Below are positions 37,171-46,458 of a DNA stretch of 64,000 nucleotides, in pieces. The number at the start of each line of letters is the position of its first letter. The stretch's first letter is position 1. The position numbers and the translations under genes were made by a program. Origin of the DNA: Bacteroidota bacterium (GTDB taxonomy: Bacteria; Bacteroidota; Bacteroidia; Sphingobacteriales; Sphingobacteriaceae); NCBI GenBank assembly GCA_013287375.1, contig JABDDX010000003.1, forward strand, positions 1 through 64,000, written 5' to 3'. A model generated the notes under the pieces. It was not told the DNA's origin. It saw only the letters and a program-made list of their open reading frames with translations, and did not search any database.

Positions 37171-39531
37171 TTAACGAATTTCCGTGATCTCCACTTTTGG
37201 CGTTAATACAGGTTTTACTTTCTCAACAACAACATCCTTATCTAATTTAAAGGTGACTGTTTGTTTGATTTGTAGCGATGACGCACCTATGTTAACAGTA
37301 TAGCTTCCGGCATCAGCAATCCAGGATGATTTATTTGTATTGAACGACGTCAAATCTTCCGGAGCAATGGTAAATATTAGTTTCTGTGTTTTACCCGGCT
37401 GTAATAGCGCGGTCTTGGCAAATGCTTTCAATTCATAGGTTGGTTTATCCATATGCTTTACAGGCGCATTTATATATAGTTGAACGACCTCTTTGCCTGC
37501 AACTTTACCTGTATTCGTAACATCAATCGTAACTGTTAATGGTTTATTTGCTATTACATTCCCGCTTATTTTTATATTATGATATTTAAACCTAGTGTAC
37601 GAAAGGCCATAGCCAAACTCATAAGCTGGTTTAATATTAAAGGTATTGTAGTACCGGTAACCTACATAAATCCCTTCATCATAAGTAACCTCGGCAGGTT
37701 GCCCCATTAACGGGTTGCCCGGAGTTTTACCTGTGGAATCAAGCAACTTACCCGGGAATGTTTTTGCAGAAGGCACATCGCTATATTTCACAGGGAATGT
37801 AGTCGCAAGTTTACCCGATGGGTTAACTTTACCCCTCAGCACATCAGCAATGGCGTTACCACCTTCTTCGCCCGGCTGCCAGGCTAATAAAATGGCATCT
37901 ACTTCATCGCGCCAGCTGGCTATTTCGGTTACACCACCAATATTAAGTACCACCACAACTTTTTTATGGTTAGCATGAAATACATCAGCAACCATCTTTA
38001 AATTTTGATGCTCAATGTCAGTTAAGGCGAAATCATTAGCCTCAGCACGATCATTTCCTTCGCCTGCATTCCGGCCAATAGTTATAATGGCAATATCGGT
38101 TTTATTACATTCTTGTTTCAAAAACTTCTCAGTAAGTGGCATCTCGCTAATTGGCGTAGGTGTAAAGAAAGCTACTTTTGCTTTTGGGCGATTTAGCTTT
38201 GCAGTTGTGATGTAGTCCTTATATTCTTTCTGTAAACCTTGATCAATAATATAACCGGCATTTGTTAAGCCCTGGTTTAACGATATCACATATGGTTTAT
38301 TTACATCGCCACTACCTGTACCGCCGGGGATCAAATCATACGAAGTATTACCAAATAAGGCTACCTTTTTCTCGTTTACCATAGGCAAAACAGCTTTATC
38401 ATTCTTCAACAAAACCATACTCTCATCAGCAGCCATACGACTAACTTGTGCATGTTTAGCCAGATTTGGTTTGTCTGAATATTTATAATGCTTAAACGAA
38501 GGCGATTTCAGAATGATATTCAATATCCGTTCCACATTTAAATCCAACTGTTGCTGGCTTATTTTTCCATTCTTTACACTCTCCAATATCTCAGTAGTTT
38601 GGGCATATATTCCCGGCATTAACATATCGTTTCCGGCGTTTACCTGGGCTGTGGCACTTTTACCTCCAAACCAATCAGTCATTACAAAACCTTTAAAGTG
38701 CCATTCGTTACGTAAAACATCTGTAAGCAATCCCCTGCTTTCTGAGGTATAAGTCCCGTTGATCAGGTTATACGATGACATTACCGTCCATGGATTTGAT
38801 TTTTTTACCGCGATTTCAAATCCTTTCAAATAAATTTCGCGCAGCGCTCTTTCACTTAAATTGGTATTTAACTGCATACGGTTAAACTCCTGGTTATTGG
38901 CAGCAAAATGTTTTATTGAAGTACCTACCCCATTAGCCTGGATACCTTTTACAAAGTAAGCGGCCATGTTACCCGCAACAACAGGATCTTCAGAATAATA
39001 CTCAAAATTACGGCCGCCAAGCGGGTTGCGCTGTATGTTCATGGCTGGTGCCAATAATACATCTATCCCATATTCCAGTACCTCGTTACCAAATGCAAGC
39101 CCTACCCTTTTAACCAATGAAGTATCCCAGCTTGAAGCCAATAAAGTGGCAACAGGAAATGCTGTTGCATAATAGGTGCTTTTGTCGCCTTTACGTATTG
39201 GATCTATACGTACACCTGCCGGGCCATCCGATAAAGTTATAGATGGGATACCTAACCTGGGAATAGCATGAGTACGACCTGCTGCGCCCGGAACTTTTTC
39301 CGGAATCTTGGCATCGGCGGGATCTTTGGGCGGTAATACCCCATCGGGAATATTATCATAATTCATACCCATGCCTACAATCAGTTTGACCTTTTCTTCA
39401 ACAGTCATGGCTGCTATAACCTTTTTTAAGGGTGACTCCCCCAACTGCGGAACGCGTGTGTTAATTTGTTGTGATAACGCTACTAATGGAAACACACATA
39501 ACCATAGCAGTGAAGTGAGTAGTTTTTTCAT
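37171..39531 (-). CDS. Glycoside hydrolase family 3 beta-glucosidase, exported
   Basis: A 786-residue protein with a signal peptide (ending VALSQQ). GH3 N-terminal barrel: SDGPAGVRID, KHFAANNQE and the nucleophile Asp in FVMTDWFGG near residue 283. The GH3 C-terminal domain and a fibronectin-III-like domain (EFGYGLSYTRFKY onwards) follow. It releases terminal beta-linked sugars in the periplasm. It is divergent from a NUDIX-wHTH regulator 115 bases away that may control it. Confidence 0.9.
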   Translation of the reverse strand: MKKLLTSLLWLCVFPLVALSQQINTRVPQLGESPLKKVIAAMTVEEKVKLIVGMGMNYDNIPDGVLPPKDPADAKIPEKVPGAAGRTHAIPRLGIPSITLSDGPAGVRIDPIRKGDKSTYYATAFPVATLLASSWDTSLVKRVGLAFGNEVLEYGIDVLLAPAMNIQRNPLGGRNFEYYSEDPVVAGNMAAYFVKGIQANGVGTSIKHFAANNQEFNRMQLNTNLSERALREIYLKGFEIAVKKSNPWTVMSSYNLINGTYTSESRGLLTDVLRNEWHFKGFVMTDWFGGKSATAQVNAGNDMLMPGIYAQTTEILESVKNGKISQQQLDLNVERILNIILKSPSFKHYKYSDKPNLAKHAQVSRMAADESMVLLKNDKAVLPMVNEKKVALFGNTSYDLIPGGTGSGDVNKPYVISLNQGLTNAGYIIDQGLQKEYKDYITTAKLNRPKAKVAFFTPTPISEMPLTEKFLKQECNKTDIAIITIGRNAGEGNDRAEANDFALTDIEHQNLKMVADVFHANHKKVVVVLNIGGVTEIASWRDEVDAILLAWQPGEEGGNAIADVLRGKVNPSGKLATTFPVKYSDVPSAKTFPGKLLDSTGKTPGNPLMGQPAEVTYDEGIYVGYRYYNTFNIKPAYEFGYGLSYTRFKYHNIKISGNVIANKPLTVTIDVTNTGKVAGKEVVQLYINAPVKHMDKPTYELKAFAKTALLQPGKTQKLIFTIAPEDLTSFNTNKSSWIADAGSYTVNIGASSLQIKQTVTFKLDKDVVVEKVKPVLTPKVEITEIR

Positions 39532-39646
39532 AAAGTTATAATTGGTTAAGAAGCAATAATACTACAATGCTTCAATAAGAAGCAATAATAAATTATTTTT
39601 ATTATATTTCCTAATCATTACTTTAGCCCCATAATCAAAAGCGCTG

Positions 39647-40381
39647 ATGATATCCGAACATGTGTTGAAAAATAGTAAAGAGCTTTGGGCTACCTGTATA
39701 CCACATCTATCTGTAGATAATGTGGTTTTTGGCTTTCATGATACTCAATTAAAAGTATTACTGTTACAAATTAATGAGGGGAAAGACTGGATATTACCCG
39801 GTGGCTATGTTCGTAAAAATGAAAACGTAAATGATGCGGTTAAACGGGTACTAAAGGAGCGTACCGGTGCGGATAATATTTTTTTGCAGCAATTTGCTAC
39901 GTTTGGTGATGTTAACAGGTCTGAAGCTTTTTTTACAGACTATCCTGATGACCTGTGGCATAAACAGCGTTTTATTTCAACCAGTTATTACGCATTGGTT
40001 GATTATACCGCAGTGGTGCCGGTAACCGATGAATTCTCCGACGCATGCAAATGGGTTAATGTTGAAGAGATCCCCAATTTGGTAATGGATCATACATCAA
40101 TATTAAAAAAGGCCTTGGAAGTGCTACGCGAGCAGCTAATATATAAACCTATAGGTTATAATTTATTACCTGAAGAATTTACACTAACAGAATTACAACG
40201 CTTATATGAAGCCATATTGGGCATTAAATTAAACCGTGGTAATTTTTACAGACGGGTAATGAAGTTTAGGATATTGATAAAATCAGATAATGTGCGAAGA
40301 GGCGGGGCTCATAAATCACCCGATCTGTACAGGTTTGATCCGGATAAATATCACGAATCATTAAAAAGTTATAGCTGGTAA
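39647..40381 (+). CDS. NUDIX-related transcriptional regulator (NrtR/AraR-like)
   Basis: A 244-residue protein with a NUDIX-fold sensor domain (about residues 20-150) followed by a winged helix (LTELQRLYEAILG, FYRRVMKFRILI). The NUDIX box is degenerate (GYVRKNE, then RVLKERTG in place of RExxEExG), so hydrolysis is unlikely and the domain probably binds a sugar or nucleotide effector. Proteins of this plan control sugar catabolism in Bacteroidota. Divergent from the GH3 gene. Confidence 0.82.
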   Translation: MISEHVLKNSKELWATCIPHLSVDNVVFGFHDTQLKVLLLQINEGKDWILPGGYVRKNENVNDAVKRVLKERTGADNIFLQQFATFGDVNRSEAFFTDYPDDLWHKQRFISTSYYALVDYTAVVPVTDEFSDACKWVNVEEIPNLVMDHTSILKKALEVLREQLIYKPIGYNLLPEEFTLTELQRLYEAILGIKLNRGNFYRRVMKFRILIKSDNVRRGGAHKSPDLYRFDPDKYHESLKSYSW

Positions 40382-40391
40382 AACACAGATT

Positions 40392-41627
40392 TTAACCAAG
40401 TTGATCTATCTTTTCCTGAATTCCCTGTTTCTCGGTTTGTGTTTTGGCTAAGGCTTTGGCATTTTCATAATTACTTTTGGCTTTCGCGTGGTCAATTGTT
40501 CTATATAGTTCGCCCAGTAACAGGTAATAAAAATGGTTATGCTCCAGCTTCAATTTCTCAAGTTCTATTAAAGCTGCATGCCGACCGTTGGCTTTGTATA
40601 AAGCGTAAGTACGGTTCAGTGCCACTATGGACGAATAGTTAATTAATAAAAGCTGATTATATAACTGCAAAATACTTTCCCACTTTTCGGATGTATCTTC
40701 TTTTAAACTATGCCAGTAAGCAATCTGAGCTTCTAAGTGATATGATGTGATCTCGTTTCCTTGGGTAGATAAATTCAAGAATTCTATGCCCTGATTGATT
40801 AATGACTGATCCCATAGCGTCACATCTTGTTGCTCGTAAAGTATTGGAGTTTCCCGCCCAGCCTGACGGGCATTAAATCGCGAAGCATGGAAACACATGA
40901 GAGCCACCAGAGCGTTGGTTTTAGGCTGATTGGTTTTGGCATATTCAGTCAGCATTAATCCTAATCGCATAGCTTCAATACATAAATCCTTACGCAGTAT
41001 CTCATTTTGAGTTTTAGAATAATAGCCTTCGCTGAAAAGCAGGTAAATGATGTGTAGCACATTATCCAGTCGCCGGGGAATTTCCCTTTCAGATGGAAGT
41101 TCTAATTGTATCTTCTCATTCCGTAGTTTTTCTTTGGCACGGAATAAACGTTTGTTTATGGTTTCTTTGTTAGATAAAAATGCCTCCGCAATTTCATCAA
41201 TTCCAAAACCGCAAAGGATGCGCAAGGCCAGGCCTATCTGTGCCTCGCTGGCAATAGCAGGTGTACAGATGGCAAAAAGCATCTGCAATTGGCTATCCTT
41301 AATATTTTGTTGCGAGAAATTCAATTCGGCCATTTCTTCGTACTCCTCTTGCTGCAGACTAAGCTGGGGCATTACCTTTTCGGCGTAAATTTTATTGCGC
41401 CTAAAATACTGCAACGTTTTTTGTTTAGCCACCGCGTACAGCCAAGCTGCCGGGTTAAGCGGAATACCTTTATGTTCCCATGTTTCGGTAGCTAATAAAA
41501 AAGTTTCGGTTATAATGTCCTCAGCAATTTCAATGTACTGCAAACCATATAGCTTGCTTATTACCGCTACCATTTTGGTAAACTCCTGTTTAAATAAATG
41601 TTTTAATGCTGCCTCGTGCTGTCCCAT
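40392..41627 (-). CDS. ECF42-type RNA polymerase sigma factor with C-terminal helical extension
   Basis: A 411-residue protein. Residues about 1-175 hold sigma region 2 (AEDIITETFLLATETWEHKGIP, in parts) and region 4 (LRILCGFGIDEIAEAFLSNKETINKRLFRAKEKL, in parts). The remaining ~230 residues are the TPR/DUF6596 extension diagnostic of the ECF42 group, which lacks a classic anti-sigma factor. Two upstream genes, DGPF and AhpD-like, form the usual ECF42 context. Confidence 0.88.
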   Translation of the reverse strand: MGQHEAALKHLFKQEFTKMVAVISKLYGLQYIEIAEDIITETFLLATETWEHKGIPLNPAAWLYAVAKQKTLQYFRRNKIYAEKVMPQLSLQQEEYEEMAELNFSQQNIKDSQLQMLFAICTPAIASEAQIGLALRILCGFGIDEIAEAFLSNKETINKRLFRAKEKLRNEKIQLELPSEREIPRRLDNVLHIIYLLFSEGYYSKTQNEILRKDLCIEAMRLGLMLTEYAKTNQPKTNALVALMCFHASRFNARQAGRETPILYEQQDVTLWDQSLINQGIEFLNLSTQGNEITSYHLEAQIAYWHSLKEDTSEKWESILQLYNQLLLINYSSIVALNRTYALYKANGRHAALIELEKLKLEHNHFYYLLLGELYRTIDHAKAKSNYENAKALAKTQTEKQGIQEKIDQLG

Positions 41628-41682
41628 TTGCTAATTTACCCTCCGCCAGCTTATCTGGCCAGAGGGTTCTAAAAAAGAGATG

Positions 41683-42027
41683 TTATGCGAATGCGGTTCT
41701 AATTTCAACACTGCCGCCAACATCAATGCCGGGGCAGCCGTGGGCCAGGGTAATGGCATCATCCATGGTATCGGCTTTAACTACTATAAAACCGCCCAAT
41801 ATTTCCCTAATTTCTACAAAAGGGCCATCGGTAACTATACCGCCGGCTTTTAACACACTACCTTCCGCTGCTAAATGGATGCCGTTACTAGCTAATTTTC
41901 CCTGTGCAGCTATACTGCCAACCCAATCCATCCACTTTTTTTGGAGTTCTCCTTGTCCTTCCGGGCTTAGGTTTAAAGCCGGCTGGCGGAATAAAAAAAC
42001 GAACTCATTTGCTTGATTCTTGTTCAT
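41683..42027 (-). CDS. YCII-related DGPF-domain protein
   Basis: A 114-residue protein with the family core VTDGPFVEIREILGGFIVVKA. DGPF proteins are encoded next to ECF42 sigma factors and are thought to be partners or targets, with no proven chemistry. It lies 55 bases before the sigma factor gene. Confidence 0.85.
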   Translation of the reverse strand: MNKNQANEFVFLFRQPALNLSPEGQGELQKKWMDWVGSIAAQGKLASNGIHLAAEGSVLKAGGIVTDGPFVEIREILGGFIVVKADTMDDAITLAHGCPGIDVGGSVEIRTAFA

Positions 42028-42080
42028 GATTTTTAATTGATATGTGAATTTATATTAATTATGTTAGATAAAGCGAGTTA

Positions 42081-42536
42081 TTACGACTTAAATTGCCCGG
42101 GTTGATAACTGCCTCCCGGAGTTTGGAATGTAATATTAATGCGGTTATAGCTGTTAATGGTTATAATACCCACGGTTAAATCTATAAGTTCCTGTTCAGT
42201 AAACTCGGCAGCAGCAGCGGCATATACCTCATCGGATACATGGGTTTTGGTAACCCCTTCAGCAAAAGCCAGGGCAGCGCGTTCGCGATCAGTATATACA
42301 GTCCCCTCACGCCAGGCATCAAGCATGTATAGGCGTTGCTCGGTTTCGCCTGCAGCACGTAAATCTTTTGAGTGCATATCCAGGCAATAAGCGCAGCCGT
42401 TAATTTGAGATACGCGGAAATAAAGCAGGTGCAATAACTTTTGTTCAATTGGTGATTTAGCCAGGTAGGCGCCTAAACCATACATTGCTTTCATTGCGTC
42501 CGCTCCTTTTGCGAAAAAATTGATTCTTGGTTCCAT
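42081..42536 (-). CDS. Carboxymuconolactone decarboxylase/AhpD-like alkylhydroperoxidase
   Basis: A 151-residue CMD-family protein with the redox motif NGCAYCLDMHSKDLR (CxxC then His). Such proteins reduce peroxides with help of lipoylated or thiol donors. It opens the operon with the DGPF and ECF42 sigma genes, suggesting a stress-related regulon member. Confidence 0.85.
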   Translation of the reverse strand: MEPRINFFAKGADAMKAMYGLGAYLAKSPIEQKLLHLLYFRVSQINGCAYCLDMHSKDLRAAGETEQRLYMLDAWREGTVYTDRERAALAFAEGVTKTHVSDEVYAAAAAEFTEQELIDLTVGIITINSYNRINITFQTPGGSYQPGQFKS

Positions 42537-42757
42537 TTTTGTCGATCTTTAATGTTATTTTTTGTTTTATACCTCAATGATGATTGAGATAGGACGAATT
42601 GGACATCACACAAAAAATATTTTTCACAAAAGATATTAAATGGAATTTTGTTTAAATGTAAATTACGTTTAGAACATTAGCATGGAGCATGCAGGTGATA
42701 GAACACTTTGAAAAGGTTATATTTATTAATTGTCAAAGTATACTTAACAAATAAAAC

Positions 42758-43174
42758 ATGAGCGGAAAAATCAAACAACCGAAACTGTCCATCGTAGAAG
42801 AACAAATACTTGAAGCACTGAATGCGCACTGGCATGCATCGGCAGTTGGCGATGCAAACGCGGAACATGACATTTACGATGACGATACCATATGTGATTA
42901 TCCCCAGTCGGGCGAGCGAATCCTCGGACGAAGCAATTTGCAGGCCTTGCGAAGTCATCATCCGGGTAAACCGTCAGGCTTCAACGTCAAGCGCATTCTC
43001 GGAAAAGGCAATCTCTGGATCACGGAATATATAATCACCTACCAGGAACGGCCTGCATACACAGTGAGTATTATGGAGTTCCACAACGGCAAGGTGGTAC
43101 ATGAAACACAATATTTCGCAGACCCCTTCGAGGCGCCGGCGTGGCGAAGTCAATGGGTTCAGCAGATTGTGTGA
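42758..43174 (+). CDS. SnoaL-like/NTF2-fold protein
   Basis: A 138-residue protein with an alpha+beta cone-fold pattern: ALNAHWHASAVGDANAEHD, a 'DYPQSGERILGRSNLQAL' block and YTVSIMEFHNGKVVHETQYF. The family includes polyketide cyclases and many small ligand-binding proteins; no substrate is assigned. Base composition is a little GC-richer than the neighbours. It stands alone. Confidence 0.75.
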   Translation: MSGKIKQPKLSIVEEQILEALNAHWHASAVGDANAEHDIYDDDTICDYPQSGERILGRSNLQALRSHHPGKPSGFNVKRILGKGNLWITEYIITYQERPAYTVSIMEFHNGKVVHETQYFADPFEAPAWRSQWVQQIV

Positions 43175-43252
43175 TATCACATTAATGAAAAAAAGCTCTC
43201 TGTACTGTAACCTGCGTGGCGTTTTATCGGTCATAAATAAAAAACTTGTACC

Positions 43253-44242
43253 ATGAACGCCAAAAGCTTAATTTATACCTTGTTATTCAGCTTTCTTGCT
43301 ATGCCTTTAATTGGTAAATGCCAGCAAAAAGATAGCATTTATTACAAAAAAGAAAATGCACCAGGTGTCAAGAAAATTTTGATCGACGGCAAGTTTTGGG
43401 TGTGGACGCAAAAAATCGGCGATGGTAAAATTAACGTTTTATTATTGCATGGCGGACCGGCTATTACGCATGAGAATTTTGAAATATTCGCAAAATACCT
43501 GCCCAAGCATGGTATAACCATTTACTACTATGACCAGTTTGGCTCCTATTTTTCCCAAGACCCAACAAAAGAACAATTGAATGATACTTCTATCTGGAAA
43601 GTTTCTCGCTATGTTGATGAAATTGAACAGGTGCGAAAGGGATTGGGGCTTGATAAGTTTTTTGTATATGGTCACTCCTACGGTGCATTGTTGGCGCTGG
43701 CTTATACTTACAAATACCCGGATAATGTTAAAGGGATGATATTTTCGGACATGAACCCCTCTCAAAAAGATTTTGGTGAAAGATACGGATTGGCAAGCAA
43801 GCAAACTGATAGTTTATTAAATGCATTGAAGGAATATCATACAATAATTCAAAATAAGGCTAATGGGATAGCATACAACAGCGACCTTTATCAAAAAGCT
43901 TTCGACAGTACCTTCGAAAGAAATTTTGTAGTAAGATTAGATTCGCTTCCAGATTATCTCAGGAGAACAAAAGCGCATAAAAATTACGAAATTGCCCGCA
44001 AAATTGGCCCTTCAACCTTCTCATTAAACTACATGACAATGATACCCCAGGTAAAAGTCCCGGTATTACTTATTGCAGGGCAATACGATTTTATTATCAG
44101 CCGCGAACAGGTAAAGGATTTAAGTACAAAATTTCCTAACGCGCAGTGGTATATGGTGCCAAATGCAGCTCACATGGGGTTTTCAGATAATCCCACAGAA
44201 TATTTCCCAGGATTAATAAAATTTATCAAGAGAAACGAATAG
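43253..44242 (+). CDS. Alpha/beta hydrolase, proline iminopeptidase (S33)-like, exported
   Basis: A 329-residue protein with a signal peptide (ending MPLIGKCQQ). It has LLLHGGPAITHENF, YYYDQFGSYFS, the elbow YGHSYGALLALAY, the acid in LLIAGQYDFIIS and the His in NAAHMGFSDNP, the S33 order. It probably cleaves N-terminal residues or esters in the periplasm. No near neighbours suggest a pathway. Confidence 0.82.
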   Translation: MNAKSLIYTLLFSFLAMPLIGKCQQKDSIYYKKENAPGVKKILIDGKFWVWTQKIGDGKINVLLLHGGPAITHENFEIFAKYLPKHGITIYYYDQFGSYFSQDPTKEQLNDTSIWKVSRYVDEIEQVRKGLGLDKFFVYGHSYGALLALAYTYKYPDNVKGMIFSDMNPSQKDFGERYGLASKQTDSLLNALKEYHTIIQNKANGIAYNSDLYQKAFDSTFERNFVVRLDSLPDYLRRTKAHKNYEIARKIGPSTFSLNYMTMIPQVKVPVLLIAGQYDFIISREQVKDLSTKFPNAQWYMVPNAAHMGFSDNPTEYFPGLIKFIKRNE

Positions 44243-44464
44243 TTTAAGAAATAAGAATGCATTTTCCGATCTAAAATCTTGGATATATAAGTCTGCATCA
44301 GAACTGCCTACTTGCAAAGGGCTAAAACTCATTTTTACGCTACTGATAAACTTTTATTTTAACTTTGACTCTAGTTCAGCAACTCTGCTATTAGCCAAGC
44401 CCAAGGTCGGTTTTAGTTTTTTTCTGATCAAGAAACTAAATTAACACTTTAAAAACGCCTCAAA

Positions 44465-45571
44465 ATGGATAGTATACCCCCTATTGAAATACAAAAAAGT
44501 TTTTTTCATCCGATTTGCAATAACGAAGAAATTGAAAGAATTTTTGATGTCAAAAATGCAAAGGACTACTTATTAAAGCTCCGTGCTGAGACTATTGTAG
44601 ATCATATGAGATTATTTAGAGTTTATAGGAATAAGGCGCTATCGGCAGGTAAGGATTGGTCTCTCGAAAAATCCTTTAATGGATTTCATTTTATCAATTT
44701 CAAAAATAGCCTCCCCGATGATTTAAAGCAAAAATGCGATGAAATTACTTTTGGAAATGTGTTTTCAAACGAACCTAATGGGCTAATATTTAAAAGTGAA
44801 TATGGAATAATAACTACTTTAAGTGACTCATTGAGGCATTTTTTTGAATTTATGAACCTGGGGTTAATGAATTTCGGAAATAAAGTACCTACGCATGTTA
44901 GATTAAATTCGATTAGAATAGCGTTAAGAATAATGTTGCAAACAGAAGCTTTAGACTTCTTAATGGATCCACGTGGCATCATACCAAAGGATATTCAAAA
45001 ACGCATTTATAGTACAGTTCCATTCCAAATGCAATTTATTGCCGGCCATGAATATGCTCATTACATACTTAATCATATAAGCAACAGTAATACCTCGCAA
45101 AAACACATTTTAAAAGCAATATTCAATTCACAACAAGACTATAAAGCTATTGAGGTCTATAACACGTCACAAAAAGATGAATTTGATGCAGATGTGGCAT
45201 CCTTAGATTTAGCTAATTACGGTGTAATTGAAAAAAGGTTAGTATTTGAAGCCGCGTTATTATGGTTTGCATATTTGGATTTATATGAAGCTGTCCATGA
45301 CTATATTTTTCCTCCAATAGGTATTCAATCACATCCTCCTGCAAGAGCTCGATATTTAAACTTATTAGATAAAGTGAAAATAAATTGGCAGTTTGACTTT
45401 GAATATTGGACTAAAAAAATACCCACCATGATAGATTCTTATAAAGATTTTTTCATGGATGAAGTAGGATTTAATATAGATATGTATGAGTTCTATGGTT
45501 CGCTATATTTAGACAAGCCGAATACAAAATGGAGAGGTAGAGAATTGATTGATAGAGTTGATTACTACTAA
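44465..45571 (+). CDS. Lone HExxH metallopeptidase-like protein, AT-rich
   Basis: A 368-residue protein. His195-Glu196-x-x-His199 (FIAGHEYAHYILNH) is a gluzincin/M48-like zinc motif, and Glu239/Asp243 in QKDEFDADVASLDL supply a typical third ligand region. No signal peptide or membrane segment is visible, so it is probably cytoplasmic. The sequence is more AT-rich than its neighbours, and nothing is coupled to it. The substrate and family are not recognised. Confidence 0.65.
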   Translation: MDSIPPIEIQKSFFHPICNNEEIERIFDVKNAKDYLLKLRAETIVDHMRLFRVYRNKALSAGKDWSLEKSFNGFHFINFKNSLPDDLKQKCDEITFGNVFSNEPNGLIFKSEYGIITTLSDSLRHFFEFMNLGLMNFGNKVPTHVRLNSIRIALRIMLQTEALDFLMDPRGIIPKDIQKRIYSTVPFQMQFIAGHEYAHYILNHISNSNTSQKHILKAIFNSQQDYKAIEVYNTSQKDEFDADVASLDLANYGVIEKRLVFEAALLWFAYLDLYEAVHDYIFPPIGIQSHPPARARYLNLLDKVKINWQFDFEYWTKKIPTMIDSYKDFFMDEVGFNIDMYEFYGSLYLDKPNTKWRGRELIDRVDYY

Positions 45572-45656
45572 ACACAGCTCAAAAAAACACTATTTATAAA
45601 ATTGAAAAGCCGCGGGCAATGACAGCTATCGGCATTATATCATAGCCAAAAGTAAT

Positions 45657-45699
45657 GTATATCACATAAATATGTGCCTTCTGTTAAATGTGATATAGG
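45657..45699. promoter_or_regulatory. Inverted CRP-type half-sites upstream of the Crp gene
   Basis: gtatatcaca (45657-45666) and tgtgatatag (45689-45698) are inverted half-sites of the same type as the full operators after the gene. They lie about 80-120 bases before the ATG, compatible with autoregulation. Neither is a full palindrome, so affinity would be lower. Confidence 0.45.
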
Positions 45700-45775
45700 A
45701 TATTAAAGGTATCGGCAAAAAATAAATCACAAAAAAATCATTTGCGTTGTTTTGCCCTTAACTTAGTATAATACA

Positions 45776-46348
45776 ATGGAAGCCAAAGAAATCTTAAAAG
45801 TTCATGTAGCTAAACTAGCCTCATTGTCCGATGACGAGTTTGATTATTTTTTTTCGTTTTTTAAAAAACAGAGCTTTAAAAAGGGACAGGTGCTAATCAG
45901 TGAGGGAGATACGGTTGATTGCGAGTATTTTGTGATTTCAGGCTGCTTAAAATCCTTTTTTATCAACGATGACCTAAAAATGTTCATCCTGCAGTTTGCC
46001 ATGCCAACCTGGTGGGCGTCCGATTATAATGCCTTGTATAATCATACTAGGGCCACGATCAGTGTTGACTGCATTACTGATGTGGAAGTGCTTTGCCTAA
46101 GTAATGCCGACAGGGAAAAACTATGTAACGAAATTCATAATGCCGAACATTTTTTCCGGTGGCGCACCAATAAAGGCTATGTAGCAGCGAATAAAAGATT
46201 ACTATCGCTTATGAACAACAATGTAAAACGGCGATATGAAGAACTTTTAAAGCTATATCCGGAGCTTTATAATATGGTGCCTAAAAGCCTGATAGCTGCT
46301 TATCTGGGTGTTTCCAGGGAAACACTTAGCCGATTATATCAGGCCTGA
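45776..46348 (+). CDS. Crp/Fnr-family transcriptional regulator
   Basis: A 190-residue protein with an N-terminal cNMP-binding-like barrel (KGQVLISEGDTVDCEYFVISG, in parts) and a short C-terminal HTH (LIAAYLGVSRETLSRLYQ). The recognition helix SRETLSR keeps the R-E-x-x-x-R residues that read TGTGA in E. coli CRP. The protein ends right after this helix, without the usual wing. Two perfect TGTGA-N6-TCACA sites follow directly, so it probably regulates the YceI operon. No Fe-S cysteines of the FNR type. Confidence 0.87.
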   Translation: MEAKEILKVHVAKLASLSDDEFDYFFSFFKKQSFKKGQVLISEGDTVDCEYFVISGCLKSFFINDDLKMFILQFAMPTWWASDYNALYNHTRATISVDCITDVEVLCLSNADREKLCNEIHNAEHFFRWRTNKGYVAANKRLLSLMNNNVKRRYEELLKLYPELYNMVPKSLIAAYLGVSRETLSRLYQA

Positions 46349-46350
46349 AA

Positions 46351-46366
46351 TGTGATATAGGTCACA
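46351..46366. promoter_or_regulatory. Perfect CRP-type operator 1 (TGTGATATAGGTCACA)
   Basis: A perfect TGTGA-N6-TCACA palindrome beginning two bases after the Crp/Fnr stop codon. The same 16-base sequence recurs 37 bases downstream. It is a likely target of the adjacent regulator. Confidence 0.75.
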
Positions 46367-46387
46367 TAAATTACATCCTCATCCGAA

Positions 46388-46403
46388 TGTGATATAGGTC
46401 ACA
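46388..46403. promoter_or_regulatory. Perfect CRP-type operator 2 (TGTGATATAGGTCACA)
   Basis: Identical in all 16 positions to operator 1, including the spacer TATAGG. Its centre is about 63 bases before the YceI start. The 37-base centre spacing is about three and a half helical turns, so the two dimers would lie on opposite faces unless DNA bends. Confidence 0.75.
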
Positions 46404-46458
46404 CAGCAACCCGGGATTTCCCCCCCAATTTTGTTTTGTAATTAAAAGACAAAATAAA

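Noticed and set aside
43170-43181. TGTGATATCACA palindrome resembling the CRP-type sites
   Set aside because: The half-site spacing is two, not six as in the twin operators, and it overlaps a stop codon; probably chance.
44243-44464. Possible small gene between the S33 hydrolase and the metallopeptidase
   Set aside because: No frame with a start and coding character was seen, nor a hairpin or promoter pair of note.
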